Source: Bostrychus sinensis (Eukaryota > Chordata > Actinopteri > Gobiiformes > Eleotridae). Taken from it: a DNA stretch of 64,000 nt. Location: positions 8,844,788-8,908,787 of the forward strand of contig CM036251.1 in the NCBI GenBank assembly GCA_020698575.1, written 5' to 3'. Shown here one piece after another: positions 34,556 through 44,760 of the stretch (positions are counted from its first letter, which is position 1; each line of letters starts with the position of its first letter). The notes beneath the pieces were generated by a model that was not told where the DNA came from, made no database searches, and was given only the letters and a program-made list of their open reading frames with translations. A program made the position numbers and the translations under genes.

Positions 34556-34796
34556 ATGCAGCAAGTCCTACTGTGTAAGGATGGAAAATGTAACAAACTG
34601 GTTCTAAAATAGGTTGCATTCACGTTCTAGAATTTAATTATGTCCACAGAGACCTAAATAAATGTATAGGTACTATTTTTAAAAGAAATATCCATACAGA
34701 AAATCCATGATGATGACCTGATAATTGTTTTGTTACCAACTGGGTCTACAACCACACACAATAATCTTATGACCTAATGCCGAGTCTACTGATAGC

Positions 34797-35745
34797 AATC
34801 ACGCCTGTGTGTTTGAATAATATAAAAAATTTTTTGGTGGTCATATTTTTGGTGGACTGGCTTACCCTAACCCTATGCACCACATGATTGGCACAACTGT
34901 GGGATAAGAAAGCCAGAAGTGGAAGAGGCTGTGCGAGCTGGTGCTGAAGCCTCCCTGCAACATGTGTCTGACCTCCACAACAAAGAGCAGTGTTAGGTTT
35001 TGTGCCGTCTCAAGGTCGTGGTTGCACTCGAAAAGTGCACAGGATTCACAAATTTGTAAAGGCCGTGTCCTTTTTAAACAAGGCAGCTCTGACAGAGCTA
35101 CTGACAACCTGACCAGTCCTGCTGACCTTCACCAACAGAGTTGATAGTAAGGGTTTGGCACAGGTCTGCAGGGAGATCATTGGTCACTTTGTGGGTAGGC
35201 TCAAAGCATTACACCAGGCCCGGGCGAGGATGGGTGGGTACGCTGCCTTCTGGGAGCCGTACCAAATTAAACTTCTGGTCACCCTTTGAGTCCTGTCAAC
35301 CACCAACTCTCTGTAAGTTTGGGAGCAGACAGCATTTCCCCAAACAAAAAAGTGGGGTCATTGTTGCCCCAAGTGCGCCAGGGATTGTGAAGGTGTCTGT
35401 GGCGATTGACAGTTTCTGTGGTGAACTTGCCAAGTGGGACTTCTTCCCTTGGCCACTGACTTTCGGGAGGGCTAGGGTCATGGCAAGTACTGGAGAATAT
35501 GTTGAGTGACTTTCACAAACAGAAGCATAAACTGGAGTGGTCTCCCTTTTACACAACTTGTGTGGCCAAACCTGCAGCCTACAGCACAGACAGCCACTGC
35601 CACTGAGGAGGAACCTGAGCTATGCAAAGCATGTTGGGGGTTACTGTTTGTTTGACACACCATGGATGCAGCTCATTCTCACTGGCCCACCTCTGCAAAT
35701 GCCATGGGATGACAGGAAAAAAGTGTCCATGTTCCTATAATGTTG
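34797..35745. repeat. 0.9-kb duplicated block of unknown nature, copy a
   Basis: It is very similar over its whole length to 49972-50895, in the same orientation and at the same place relative to TIR copies 2 and 3 (beyond their downstream flank). Landmarks include AACATGTGTCTGACCTCCAC, GGCAGCTCTGACAGAGCTAC and GTGCGCCAGGGATTGTGAAG. Both strands have 60-120 codon frames, but the copies break them at different points and I recognise no domain. It could be an old transposon part or an exon of a lost gene. Confidence 0.7.
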
Positions 35746-36300
35746 CAAAATGGTGAGTATGTGTCCTTTAAAGCCCTGAAAACTATGGCCCAGAGTTTGC
35801 CTGTCGTGTGGGCTCGGCTGCAGACTCTGCAACTTTTGTCTGCCACGATTAGCAGGGATGACTTCATGAGTCAGAGGAGGAGGAGGAGTGAGGGGACAGG
35901 TCCACGAGGAGGTCACAGGTGGAGCACAGAGGAGGAGAGATGGGTGCTCCTGTGTTACATGCACTAAAACACTGAATACTGCTCTGTTTGATCACAGTGT
36001 TAGTTTGAAATCATGTTAAAATATGCCAGAACATACTAATAAGCTCCTGTATTATATGTGATTAATCACGATTAATTAATTACAAAGCCTGTAATAATTT
36101 TTTATTACAGGCTACATTTTTTTATCGAGTCCTACCACTATTTTTATTTTAATGCTCAAATATTTTAAATGCAGGCCATTCAACAAAAGAATAACATAAC
36201 AAAAAATATTAATGTTCAAAATGTAGTTTTGAATTTGAATTTTGGATTATTTGTTTCATAGTCTGATCTGATTTTTGGTCAAATTAAAAAAAGGTTTTAT
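35746..36300. other. Unassigned sequence between duplicated block and hAT remnant
   Basis: Present in the flank of TIR copy 2 but missing at the corresponding place of copy 3. An arginine-rich plus-strand frame (35740-35967) has no recognisable domain. 36050-36130 holds ATTAATTACAAAGCCTGTAA, also seen inverted at about 48050-48075. Confidence 0.4.
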
Positions 36301-36309
36301 TGTCTTACC

Positions 36310-38600
36310 TTTACTTGTAGATGAAGTCCATGCGCCTGTCCCTCTGAACAAAAATCTCCGTTACTTTGTTGTAAAAGTCCTCCTTTTCTTCTTTGAGCTT
36401 CAAAAGTCTCTCCATCTCAGTAGAGATCATTGCCAGTGAAGTCTTCCTTGATCAGTCCTGTTCCAAATTAATGTTTTGAGTCATTTTAATGCCGAGAATG
36501 ATCTTTCCACAGACGCCGTTGTAGCTGGCACAGTGAGCACACGCTGGAGTAACTTTTGCCTCCGGTACAATCTGGATCAAATGCTTTTCGGCCAAAAAGC
36601 TAAGAAGCTGTCCAGGAGTTTTGCATTCATTCTTCACCATTTGTGAGTTATACAGTCAGATGAGACCAGCCTTTAGTCTCACAAAGTCAAAGAACCTGGC
36701 ATATTTTGACAGGCTCTGCAGTTTAGGTGTTATCAAAATGAAGAATGAATAAATCAATTTTGAACAATCAACTAATCCAAGGAATACAAGCTCATTAAAA
36801 TGATCAAACTCTCAGAATATTATAAAACATCTGTTTCTTCTCATCTCTGACAGTGTTTATTTGTTTTACTTTCACTGTCTGTCAGGCTGAGCATGGCACA
36901 TTTCTGCTCAAATCGCTCGTAGAAATGTCAAACTCCTGTCTCATGCGTTTGACTACTCCCATTGTGTCATGGATTTGCGCACAATATCCAATGTCCATCA
37001 CTTTGTAAAAAGCACTCTAAAAAGTGCATTGGATTCATTGAAAATGCCCTCGTATGCCATAATTAAAAACCATGTTGAGGACTTTTGACAGTCAGCTGAT
37101 CATATCCAGTGGCCATCATTAAGGCCAGGGACACACGCAGTCGGATGGTTTGACACAGTCGGTGAAGTGAGTCTGTTTGGTGAGTTCCACAGCATAGGGC
37201 ATAGTGGGACACAGTTGGACATAGTTCTGGTCGATTGAACATGTCGAATCAGCATCAGGACGTTGTGCTCAACGAGCTCTGATTGGCTGTGTCCCGTTCA
37301 CAATTTGTCAAACAGCTCGAGTTTAACATCAAAATATAGGGAAATTCCTGTTCTACATCCACTTCATTATGTTTGCACATCTGTGACGCTAATTTGTTGC
37401 AGTTAGCTTACCTTAGCTTTAGCCTCATGCAGTTACAAATATAATCCTCCTCTGAGACAAACAGCTGCAATAATCCAGTCCCTTTTATTCATTACTGTGA
37501 TCAGATCAGTTTAATCTAGTGCGCAATAATTATTATTGACTGATAAATACTTGCGTTAAACACCTGTGTGTTGTGGAGTTTTATTTACTAGAGGTCAAAT
37601 AACCACAGTGTTTAGTGACTAGCGCCACCTGCTGTTGTAAGTAGTTATTATGTTTTGCACATGTGCACTGCTCAGTCGTGGGTCTGAATCGCTCCGGTGT
37701 CTGCAACGAACTTTCAGTGATGTGAGGAGACGAGCAGTCGCCCCGCCTTCGCTGACAGTGGTCGGGCGTTGGGTTGGTGTGTCCCAGGCTTAAGAGTACC
37801 ATTATCCCACCTCAGTCAGGATTTTCACTCATAAAGCGAAATACAGTGCGCTTGCATCATCAGCTCACACAGTTCATTAAATAGTACAAATAAATAAATA
37901 TCAACAATAAAATCCATACATATCCACAATATTCACTTTATAGGACATGAGCATTCCATTTTCCACCACTCATGCTCAAAGTTCAAAGTTCTGTGTTCTT
38001 TGATTATGTACTGTGTGTGTGCGAGTGCGCAGGGAGGGGGCACAGTCTGTTTATCAACCTGACCACTTGTGGAAAAAACTGATCTCCATCTCGTGGGTGC
38101 TGTTCTTGGTAAACGTTGTTTCACCGCATCATCCAGTAAGCAGGTGCGCTTTGTGGACTTAAAAAAACAGTTCCCTAGTGCATTAGTCCCACAGCTTTGC
38201 CTGCACCTCATTCAGCCCTGATGACATCACAGCGGCTCCGTCATAAGTCTGAGCTACAAGCTTTTCATCACAGTCATATTTATCTGACACTCCCAAGACA
38301 TAATCAGCTATAGCAGGGGCTTGTCTGTCATCACTCACATCATCAAACCCCAAAAACACCTCCTTCACTTCACAGCCACATACCCTACTTCTACAGCAAC
38401 AAATGGCGCTGCATTGATCTCCTTTTTAATATAATTTCTCATGACATCAGCGACTACTTCAATTAAATTATTCTGTATTCTGTTTGACAAGCCACGAAAC
38501 ACAATAGATGTCACCAAACGTCTTGTTAATTTTTCATATTTCTCTGCAAAAGCATGGAAAAGTTCCACGTAGTTTTCACAATTAGAAGAACGCTTTCATC
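36310..38600 (-). pseudogene. Degraded hAT-type transposase (DUF4371 / ZMYM1-like)
   Basis: Read on the minus strand, successive broken frames give the order expected of a ZMYM1-like hAT transposase. First comes FHAFAEKYEKLTRRL with NYIKKEINAAPFVAVEV (38568-38400), then EVFLGFDDVSDDRQAPAIAD and KLVAQTYDGAAVMSS (38365-38200). Next is FFKSTKRTCLLDDAVKQRLP with TAPTRW (about 38165-38080), then ERFEQKCAMLSLTDS and EKKQMFYNILRV (36930-36800), and finally MVKNECKTPGQLLSFLAE (36640 on), running to the ELKKKEDFYNKVTEI-like end near 36330. Stops, frameshifts and internal deletions make it inactive. A TTAA-flanked MITE (37123-37789) splits it. A small N-terminal piece of the same pseudogene survives next to TIR copy 3 (50935-51095). 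Confidence 0.75.
37123..37789. mobile_element. Non-autonomous DNA transposon, 667 bp, TTAA target duplication
   Basis: The left end GGCCAGGGACACACGCAG and the reverse of the right end, GCCTGGGACACACCAACC, are inverted repeats. The element is flanked by TTAA on both sides (37119-37122 and 37790-37793), the target of piggyBac and Kolobok elements. It interrupts a hAT transposase pseudogene. Partial relatives occur at 16665-16935 and 61270-61510. No transposase is encoded. Confidence 0.85.
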
Positions 38601-38834
38601 ATTTGCAAAATGTCAGCTCCTCTTTAGCAAGAAAGCAGGTTGCATTGATAAGGTATTTTAAAATCTACTCACACATTGTCACAGGTGGAGAACAGCAAGC
38701 AGGGGAAACAGAAAAGGCGTGCATGTTTAAACACGTCACTTCTTGGATTTGGTCCTAAAGTCTGAACTATGGCATAGCATGCTTTCCCGCTACGAACCAG
38801 ACCTTGGTGTATACAGTCTATTAGATAAAAAGTG

Positions 38835-39200
38835 TTACATACAATGAAGTAATTGCTGATTTGAATTTGGTGGCAGCAAGTTGGAAGAAAAACAAGAATT
38901 ATTATTTTTTTTATTAAAAAGGGATCTACAAGAACTGTGTTAAAAATTCTGATAATGACATGACCAGCGATTTCTGGATACCTTTTTTCACACAGTAAAA
39001 GTTCAATTTAGTTTTATTTTGAGAAAGAACACTCCTGTAAAAATAGAACTAGTAGAACTGTAGAACAGTAAACCAGCTCTAAACCAGACTAAACAAGGTC
39101 TAAATGAGGACTAAACCTGGTCTAATCCAGGACTAAACCATGATTATATTTCAGACTGCTCTGATTGGACTTTTTCAACTTTTGCCTCAACACAGTCTCT
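38835..39200 (-). repeat. Downstream flank of TIR copy 2, shared with copies 3 and 4
   Basis: The segment with TGATATGACCAGCRATTTCTGG-like sequence, TTAGTTTTATTTT and AAACCAGCTCTAAACCAGAC is repeated at 51120-51430 and, more diverged, at 56350-56715. It lies immediately downstream of the TIR coding exon and must belong to the original duplicated unit. Confidence 0.8.
39013..39018 (-). terminator. Candidate polyadenylation signal, TIR copy 2
   Basis: AATAAA on the minus strand lies at the same homologous position as 51245-51250 in copy 3 and in the flank of the lost copy 4. In copy 2 an 877-bp transposon now separates it from the stop codon. Confidence 0.45.
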
Positions 39201-39208
39201 CATTAGAC

Positions 39209-40085
39209 GAGTGCTTCTCAATTATTTTCTGTTACGCCCCCCTAGGAAGAAGAAAACATTTCACGGCCCCCACTCTCTGCCGCGACTATAAATATAAATT
39301 TGTCTATAAAATTGTTATAAGTACACCTCTGCATAGCATTGTATCCTTATTAACATTAAAGAAAAAAAAAAAAAAAGAAAGAAATATAGATCAACTTAAA
39401 ACAAAGAATAACTCTCTTGAGGTTTGTACACTGCACTTCATATCTCCTGCTCTGTGCTGTGTGTGCAAAAAAAAAAAAAACCCTTACATCACAGAGCTAA
39501 TACTCCCTGCACACTCTGACAATGGGAGCGCCACTGCCACCTACTGTAGTGTATGTGCAATTACACTTTATTCTAGTACAACTAGGGCTGTCGCGGTGAG
39601 AGAATTTCCCCTGCGGTAATTATATGCGACACAACACGCGGTGTGTGGTGTAAGCGGTATAGCATAAGCTAATAATAACACCTGGAAACATGACATGTCC
39701 AAACAAATTTGGATTATAAAAATAAACTGAAATATAGTTAAGCCTCTGCTCTAACAAAAACCCGAGTCAGACACGAGTGACAGTGTCTTTGCAGCGCGTG
39801 TGGTAGCTTTAGAAAAATCCACATGTTCACCTTATGTGGTTTGAGAGGTGAGCTAAGGAGGCTAGCACTGCATCCCATTAATGTCTAACTAAAATGATAA
39901 ACTACGGTTACTGTGGTCACTTGTGCCCCCATGTGGTTGGCTTGATAACGGCGTGGTATGACAATAATGCAGTCATCGTGACAGCCCTAAGTACGGCAAA
40001 AAAAGCATGTTCCCCAACTCCCCCACCCCCCCACCCCACGGTATCGCATCGCACCGCGCCCCACCCCACTATTTGAGAAGGACTG
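39209..40085. mobile_element. Non-autonomous hAT-like element with TSD and preserved empty site
   Basis: The left end GAGTGCTTCTCAATTATTTT and the reverse of the right end, CAGTCCTTCTCAAATAGTGG, are the inverted termini of a hAT-type element. The 8-bp repeat CATTAGAC flanks it (39201-39208 and 40086-40093). At the homologous place next to TIR copy 3 (about 51432-51440) the sequence reads CATTAGACAATTATTTTGAG with a single CATTAGAC: a natural empty site. The element therefore inserted after the duplication. It carries a second MITE at 39583-39989 and C-rich tracts near its right end. Confidence 0.92.
39583..39989. mobile_element. hAT-like MITE nested inside another hAT-like element
   Basis: The inverted ends TAGGGCTGTCGCGGTGA (left) and the reverse of the right, TAGGGCTGTCACGATGA, bound a 407-bp unit without coding capacity. 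The flanking 8-mers AGTACAAC (39575-39582) and AGTACGGC (39990-39997) match at 6 of 8 positions, an eroded TSD. Confidence 0.8.
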
Positions 40086-40123
40086 CATTAGACAATTATT
40101 TTGAGAGCAAGTGTGTTGATCTA

Positions 40124-41389
40124 TCACTGGTCCAGCCAATGTCCCTTGTCCAGCTGTTGGCAGACGTACTGACAAAAGCACACAGCTCTGGGCAGGTGAC
40201 CCGTGGAGGGGGGAGTAGAGAAGGGGAAGTGTTTTTTGGCGAGACAGCAAGCGTAACCAGACGAGAAGTACAACAGCGCTCTGTGGAACATGTCCTCACT
40301 GCAGGCCTGCTCCGAAAATGTGTCTGTGAACTCCTGTCTGCAGCTGTCCAATGAAACATACACCAGGTAGAGCTTTGAGTTGGACCGACAGCCCATTAAG
40401 ACTTTTTCCTTTGAGAGAAGAACGTTTGCTTGGCCTACAGCTTTCTGCAGCTCCCTCACAATGTGCCGGGCATCGTCTCTTTTCCAAAGACAAAGCTGAA
40501 TTAAAATTCCAAAAGCAATAGAAACTAAACATATAGAAGCAACTACAACTAGCGCCAAAGGAAAACTGGGATGTTCTGGAATAGTAATAAATATTGCACC
40601 TGTTATAAATTCATACAATGATAGCCAAAATAATAACAATATAACCCCTCCGACGTAGACCAGGACCCGTTTCTAAAGTGGACGCAGCCACACTTGAGTT
40701 TGGGCCACACTGTTTATGATCCTCAGAGCCTCCTGGTAATTGTCCTGGTCCTGGATTATAAGGCGCAGCTGGTCCGGGACGTCCATGTCACTGAAGACCC
40801 CAGCGTCCCATGAGTAGAGGGTCTCCTCGTTGGCGGCAGTGAGGGGCTGCAGGGCCTTGCCGTTGTAAACAGACGGAGGCTGGTATGGGACTACTGTAGA
40901 CCCTCTGAGCTCCCTGTTGGGGGTGCACAGCACTTTGAGGAGCTTGTGCATGAAGTCTGGATGGACGGCCTCTATGTAGGTGAGGTGGCAGAGGTGCAGG
41001 GGGACCGAGATGTCTGGCTCGAGCAGAACCGGGACTATGGGCTTCCTTTCTAAACAGTCCCTAAAAAGAGACATGTTCGCTTCAAGGAGGCACCAGCGAC
41101 TCCTCACAAACTCTGGACTCAGGACCAGCAGGACTTTCTGGCTCTGCTGGATACATTCAGACATGTTCTCCAACACTGTGCGTCCCGGGACAAAGTCACG
41201 CTCATGGTAGCAGACCTTCAGGCCAATGGCCTCCAGCTTGTCCACAAGAGAGTGGGTCCACTTGTAGTCAGTGCCGCTGTAGCTTAAGAAGACATGGTAG
41301 CACTCATCGTCCCTCAGTGTGGGCGGGACGAACGGAGAAGTGAGCTGTGATTGGACGTCAGAGGTGTCAGTCGAGTTTAGACCCTCCAT
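40124..41389 (-). pseudogene. TIR-domain two-pass membrane protein, copy 2 (single nonsense codon)
   Basis: It is homologous to copy 1 over its full length, with the same start context and the same acceptor (AG at 41394-41393). The codon for Trp239 of copy 1 is TAG here (40675-40673). Otherwise the frame is open to TGA at 40126-40124, and the protein would end LDQ instead of LDHGSA. As it stands, translation would give 238 residues: the complete TIR domain and linker without the membrane segments. By eye the TIR half differs from copy 1 at only about five bases, whereas the membrane/loop segment carries a dozen or more differences, including LYEFITGAIF for LYAFITGVIF. Either an inactivated gene or a naturally truncated soluble TIR form; the sequence alone cannot decide. 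Confidence 0.85.
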
Positions 41390-42894
41390 TATCTGTAACA
41401 GACAGTAGGACAATTACATTATGCAACCTGCTTCATATAAGTTGGACTCAGTGGTGTAGTCTACGCACAGGTATATGCCGTATATCCACTAGAAATGCTA
41501 CAGATTTCTGTATACCCACTTCAAAGTGCGCAGTGATGCGTAACAAACATTATCTCTTGGGTACTTTTGTCTCTGTTTACAGAGATCAGCGCCAACTATT
41601 TACAGCCTCTCTCCTCCTGTTCCCATCACAGCAGCAGTGCAGCAAACGGAGCTCTGTGGAAGACTAACTCATTTCTCATTGGCTCCTCTGACGCTTGTCC
41701 TGCCTCTCCCACGCTGTCATTGATTGTCTTCCGTTCATGAACGCGTGTGTTGTGAACGTGCCTCAGGAGCCCCAGATTCTGAGAGTAAACAAATGATACC
41801 ATCAGAAGACAATAATACAGCTGTAGAGCTTTATAAAAATACAATAAACCAGGCATTGGACACAGATACTAGAGGCGTATGAGGACTACAGCAGGAGAGG
41901 AAGTCACAGAGGAGATAGAGACACTGAGCTATTATGTAAGAAGGCTAATTATTAAATTAGCATTATTTAATAAGCTACTGAGACAAGTCACTGACCAAAC
42001 GTTTTCACTCTGCTCATTAAACTGAATATTTTGTCAGGTAACAGAGGAGAAAACTAAGGCAGAAGGCTAAAGAATGTACAGTATTAAAGACAAATACAGG
42101 TACAGCAGAAGATGCTAAAGGAGGCTGATATCAACAGTGACAGTAAATCTGACTCAGGACAAGGTAGGCATTTTTACTGGGTACTGTTAGGGGCCATCAC
42201 ATAACAGCAGATGGTGACAATTTATGTGTTGAAATTATTTCTATGTACAGTTGTACAGCACATACAATCGTGTTTTTTGTGATATTTATAGAGGATTAAT
42301 TTAGCCTACTGTATGTATTAAGACTGTTTGGCTGGTTTTGGGAATTGAAGTAGCTGAGAGATGAATTTGGCATGTTACTGTGAGACTCTGAGTGGTCCAA
42401 GAACTCTGTCCACTGTGCCTAGTTTTCCAGAAAATAATCACATTTTTGTTTAATAATAATTATAATATAATATAATTATATATAATCATAAACAAACTAT
42501 AAACCACAGTATATATCTTTATTGTACCATAGGCAAAGCAGGCCAAGTCAGCTGCTCCAGCTCCTCTGAATGCTGAATGGTTTAGTATAAAATCACTCTT
42601 TACCCACCCTTTACTTGCCCTGGGTCTTGGTGTAGTGCAGTTTGTTGATCTTTGTTGTTTGTTTTGTTTGTTTGTTTTTTTAAACTAGACTATTCCTGTT
42701 TGGCTAAATAATGTATAGCCCATACATAGCCTACAATAAAAAAACATAACATGTTAATAATGGACACTATGTATATGTATATGAGGCACTGCTGGGAAAT
42801 TATCACAGTATACTCACTACAAAAATGTAGACTACTATTTACTCTGCTGTAAATAATACAGCAAAACATAAAATCTAAAAAAATGTATACAACA

Positions 42895-43375
42895 GAACAG
42901 GCCTATATTGCAGGAATTTTCCCTGGGCCTCCCCTCCCAGCCACTGGCCCTTGGAATCATCCTACCCCCTACCATCCTACCTCCCGCCCAAGCTTAGCCC
43001 CCCCACCAGGCGCTCACATTCAAGCCCCAACCCCAGGCCTGGCTCCAGGGTGGGGCCCCGGCTGTGCCATACCAGGCAACGCATGGTCCCTGATATAAAA
43101 CTATTCATAGGGGTTTTATGAACTGCTCTTGGTCTGGCCCGTCACCTAGGACCTGTTTGCCATGGGAGACCCTACCAGGGGCATAATGCCCCAGGCAACA
43201 TAGCTCCTAGGATCATTCAGGCACTCAAACTCCCCCACCACGATAAGGCGGCAGTTCAAGGGGGAGTAGGATATGCAAACTCCACACTGAAAGGCCCCGC
43301 ACAGTCCAGGAATCAAACCCTGGACCTTCTTGCTGTGAGGTGAGAGCACTAATCACTAAGCCACCTAGCTGCCTA
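42895..43375 (-). mobile_element. SINE head fused to Rex3 5' end
   Basis: On the minus strand 43375-43255 is a tRNA-like SINE head: box A TGGCTTAGTGATTAGTGCTC, box B GGTTTGATTCC, then GTGTGGAGTTTGCATATCCT. It changes abruptly into the 5' region of a Rex3-type element, with FECLNDPRSYVAWGIMPLVG encoded near 43225-43165. It then continues with GCCAGGCCTGGGGTTGGGGC, which matches the 5' part of the Rex3 at 44761-47954. The Rex3 part ends soon after the GCGCCTGGTGG motif near 43005, with Pro-rich sequence of uncertain origin beyond. Confidence 0.7.
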
Positions 43376-44079
43376 TACGAGAAGACGTATAGTGAGGAGA
43401 GAGACCAGTCTTCCTGGTTAAATTCATGCTTCAGCATAATTTTTATTGCTAATCTGCCCAGTCGTTACACTTTACAGAGTGGATCAAGCATAAAATATAT
43501 TTTATAGATACCGTGCTTTAAAATGGGCTCAGATAGATGTTTAAAACGATGACATGCACTTGCACTGTTTACTTTGTAAATATATTTAATTAAAAATTAG
43601 CTACCCAACTTTTCCCCCTTTGTACTTCAGAAAAACAAATAATTCAGTTAATGGTGCAGCATAAAAGAAGTCAAAAAGGGAGACTCTGAGACCTCATCTG
43701 GGCTTTTATTATAAAGCATTTTTGTATATACGCTTGTACATACACCTTTATACAGTGGAGTAACGGCAGCTGCAAGCCCCACTGGGGACCAATTCCTGCG
43801 CTGGAACAAAGCACAAAGCCAATTGAAATAAAATATAAATAAAAAGGGGAAAGGAGAGATTTTTTAAAAACATTTTCAAAAACTCTGGAAGTGGGCCTTT
43901 AATATTTACTGGTACTGAAAGAGATCTCAGGGAACTTCTGTGAAAACTCAACAAAACTGTTCCAAAGCAAAAACACACCTCACCACACAACAGTAATACT
44001 TACAACTTACTGTATTAAACTTTTAATTCAATTAAACTTTACTGAAGTTCAAATTACTCAGCAAAATCTACTACCACAA

Positions 44080-44128
44080 TTACTGCTACTGCTGCTGCTG
44101 CTACTACTACTACTACTACTACTACTAT
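44080..44128. repeat. CTG/CTA trinucleotide tract
   Basis: A short run of CTG followed by CTA units inside the intron of TIR copy 2; the minus strand encodes a fortuitous Ser tract. Confidence 0.95.
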
Positions 44129-44352
44129 CTTTAAACACTTCTGAATGCAAAGTGAAAATGTTAACCATTTTGGCACCAAGGTTAAAATATACTTTTACTA
44201 CTTTACAGATTTGAGTAAAATTTATACAATATTTTTCCATAAAAAAAATGACTCAAACAAAAGTAATTGATACTTTCCACCACTGCAAATCAGTTGAAGT
44301 AAAGTCTACCTGTTCTCCCAGTACAACTCTTAATAACACTGTAGAGTCTTAC

Positions 44353-44592
44353 CTGATACGAACACAGTCAGCCAGAGAGTGACCACATCTTTAAGGCAAG
44401 TAAGAACGAGAATAAACTTCACATTAAAGAGACACTGATGTATTTGAGTTTGTTCAGAGGTATGAAAAAGACAGACTGTGCCTTTACATGTAGGGAACAC
44501 TAAGATGAACGTTATTTTAGGGGAAGTTCTATGGGTTCTGTTTTAGTCTGCTTCCTGTTTTACTTCTTCAGCTTCCCCTGCTCTGTTGTTTT
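44353..44592 (-). promoter_or_regulatory. Non-coding exon 1 and proximal promoter region, TIR copy 2 (inferred)
   Basis: Homologous to 34335-34555 with visibly more differences than the coding exons have. The splice donor is intact. The NF-kB-like site of copy 1 is changed to GGGGAAGTTC, and the ETS/PU.1-like AGGGGAAGC (44579-44571, minus strand) is kept. Confidence 0.5.
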
Positions 44593-44760
44593 AGACATAT
44601 ATGCCACGCTGCGAGTTTGTGTCTCATCAAAGCGTGTTTTCACTCATGACACCAAGCCTAGGACTTCCTTTTTTTTTTTTTTTCTTAGGCAGGCAGGCAT
44701 TTTTGTTTGGTTCTCTAACTTTCACTCCATCGTATTGCGGTAAATCTAGAACAACAACTT

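Larger units (their letters stand above)
41393..44352 (-). other. Intron 1 of TIR gene copy 2 (inferred)
   Basis: The donor CAG|GTAAGA at 44352 and acceptor at 41393 are homologous to those of copy 1. The 2.96-kb intron holds a Rex3 5' fragment fused to a SINE head (42895-43375) and, at 43729-44352, sequence shared with the intron of copy 3 (55066-55671), for example GGGCCTTTAATATTTACTGG and GATCTCAGGGAACTTCTGTG. Confidence 0.6.

Noticed and set aside
34315..34623. 102-codon minus-strand frame across inferred exon 1
   Set aside because: It reads through the conserved splice donor and has no counterpart in copies 2 and 3.
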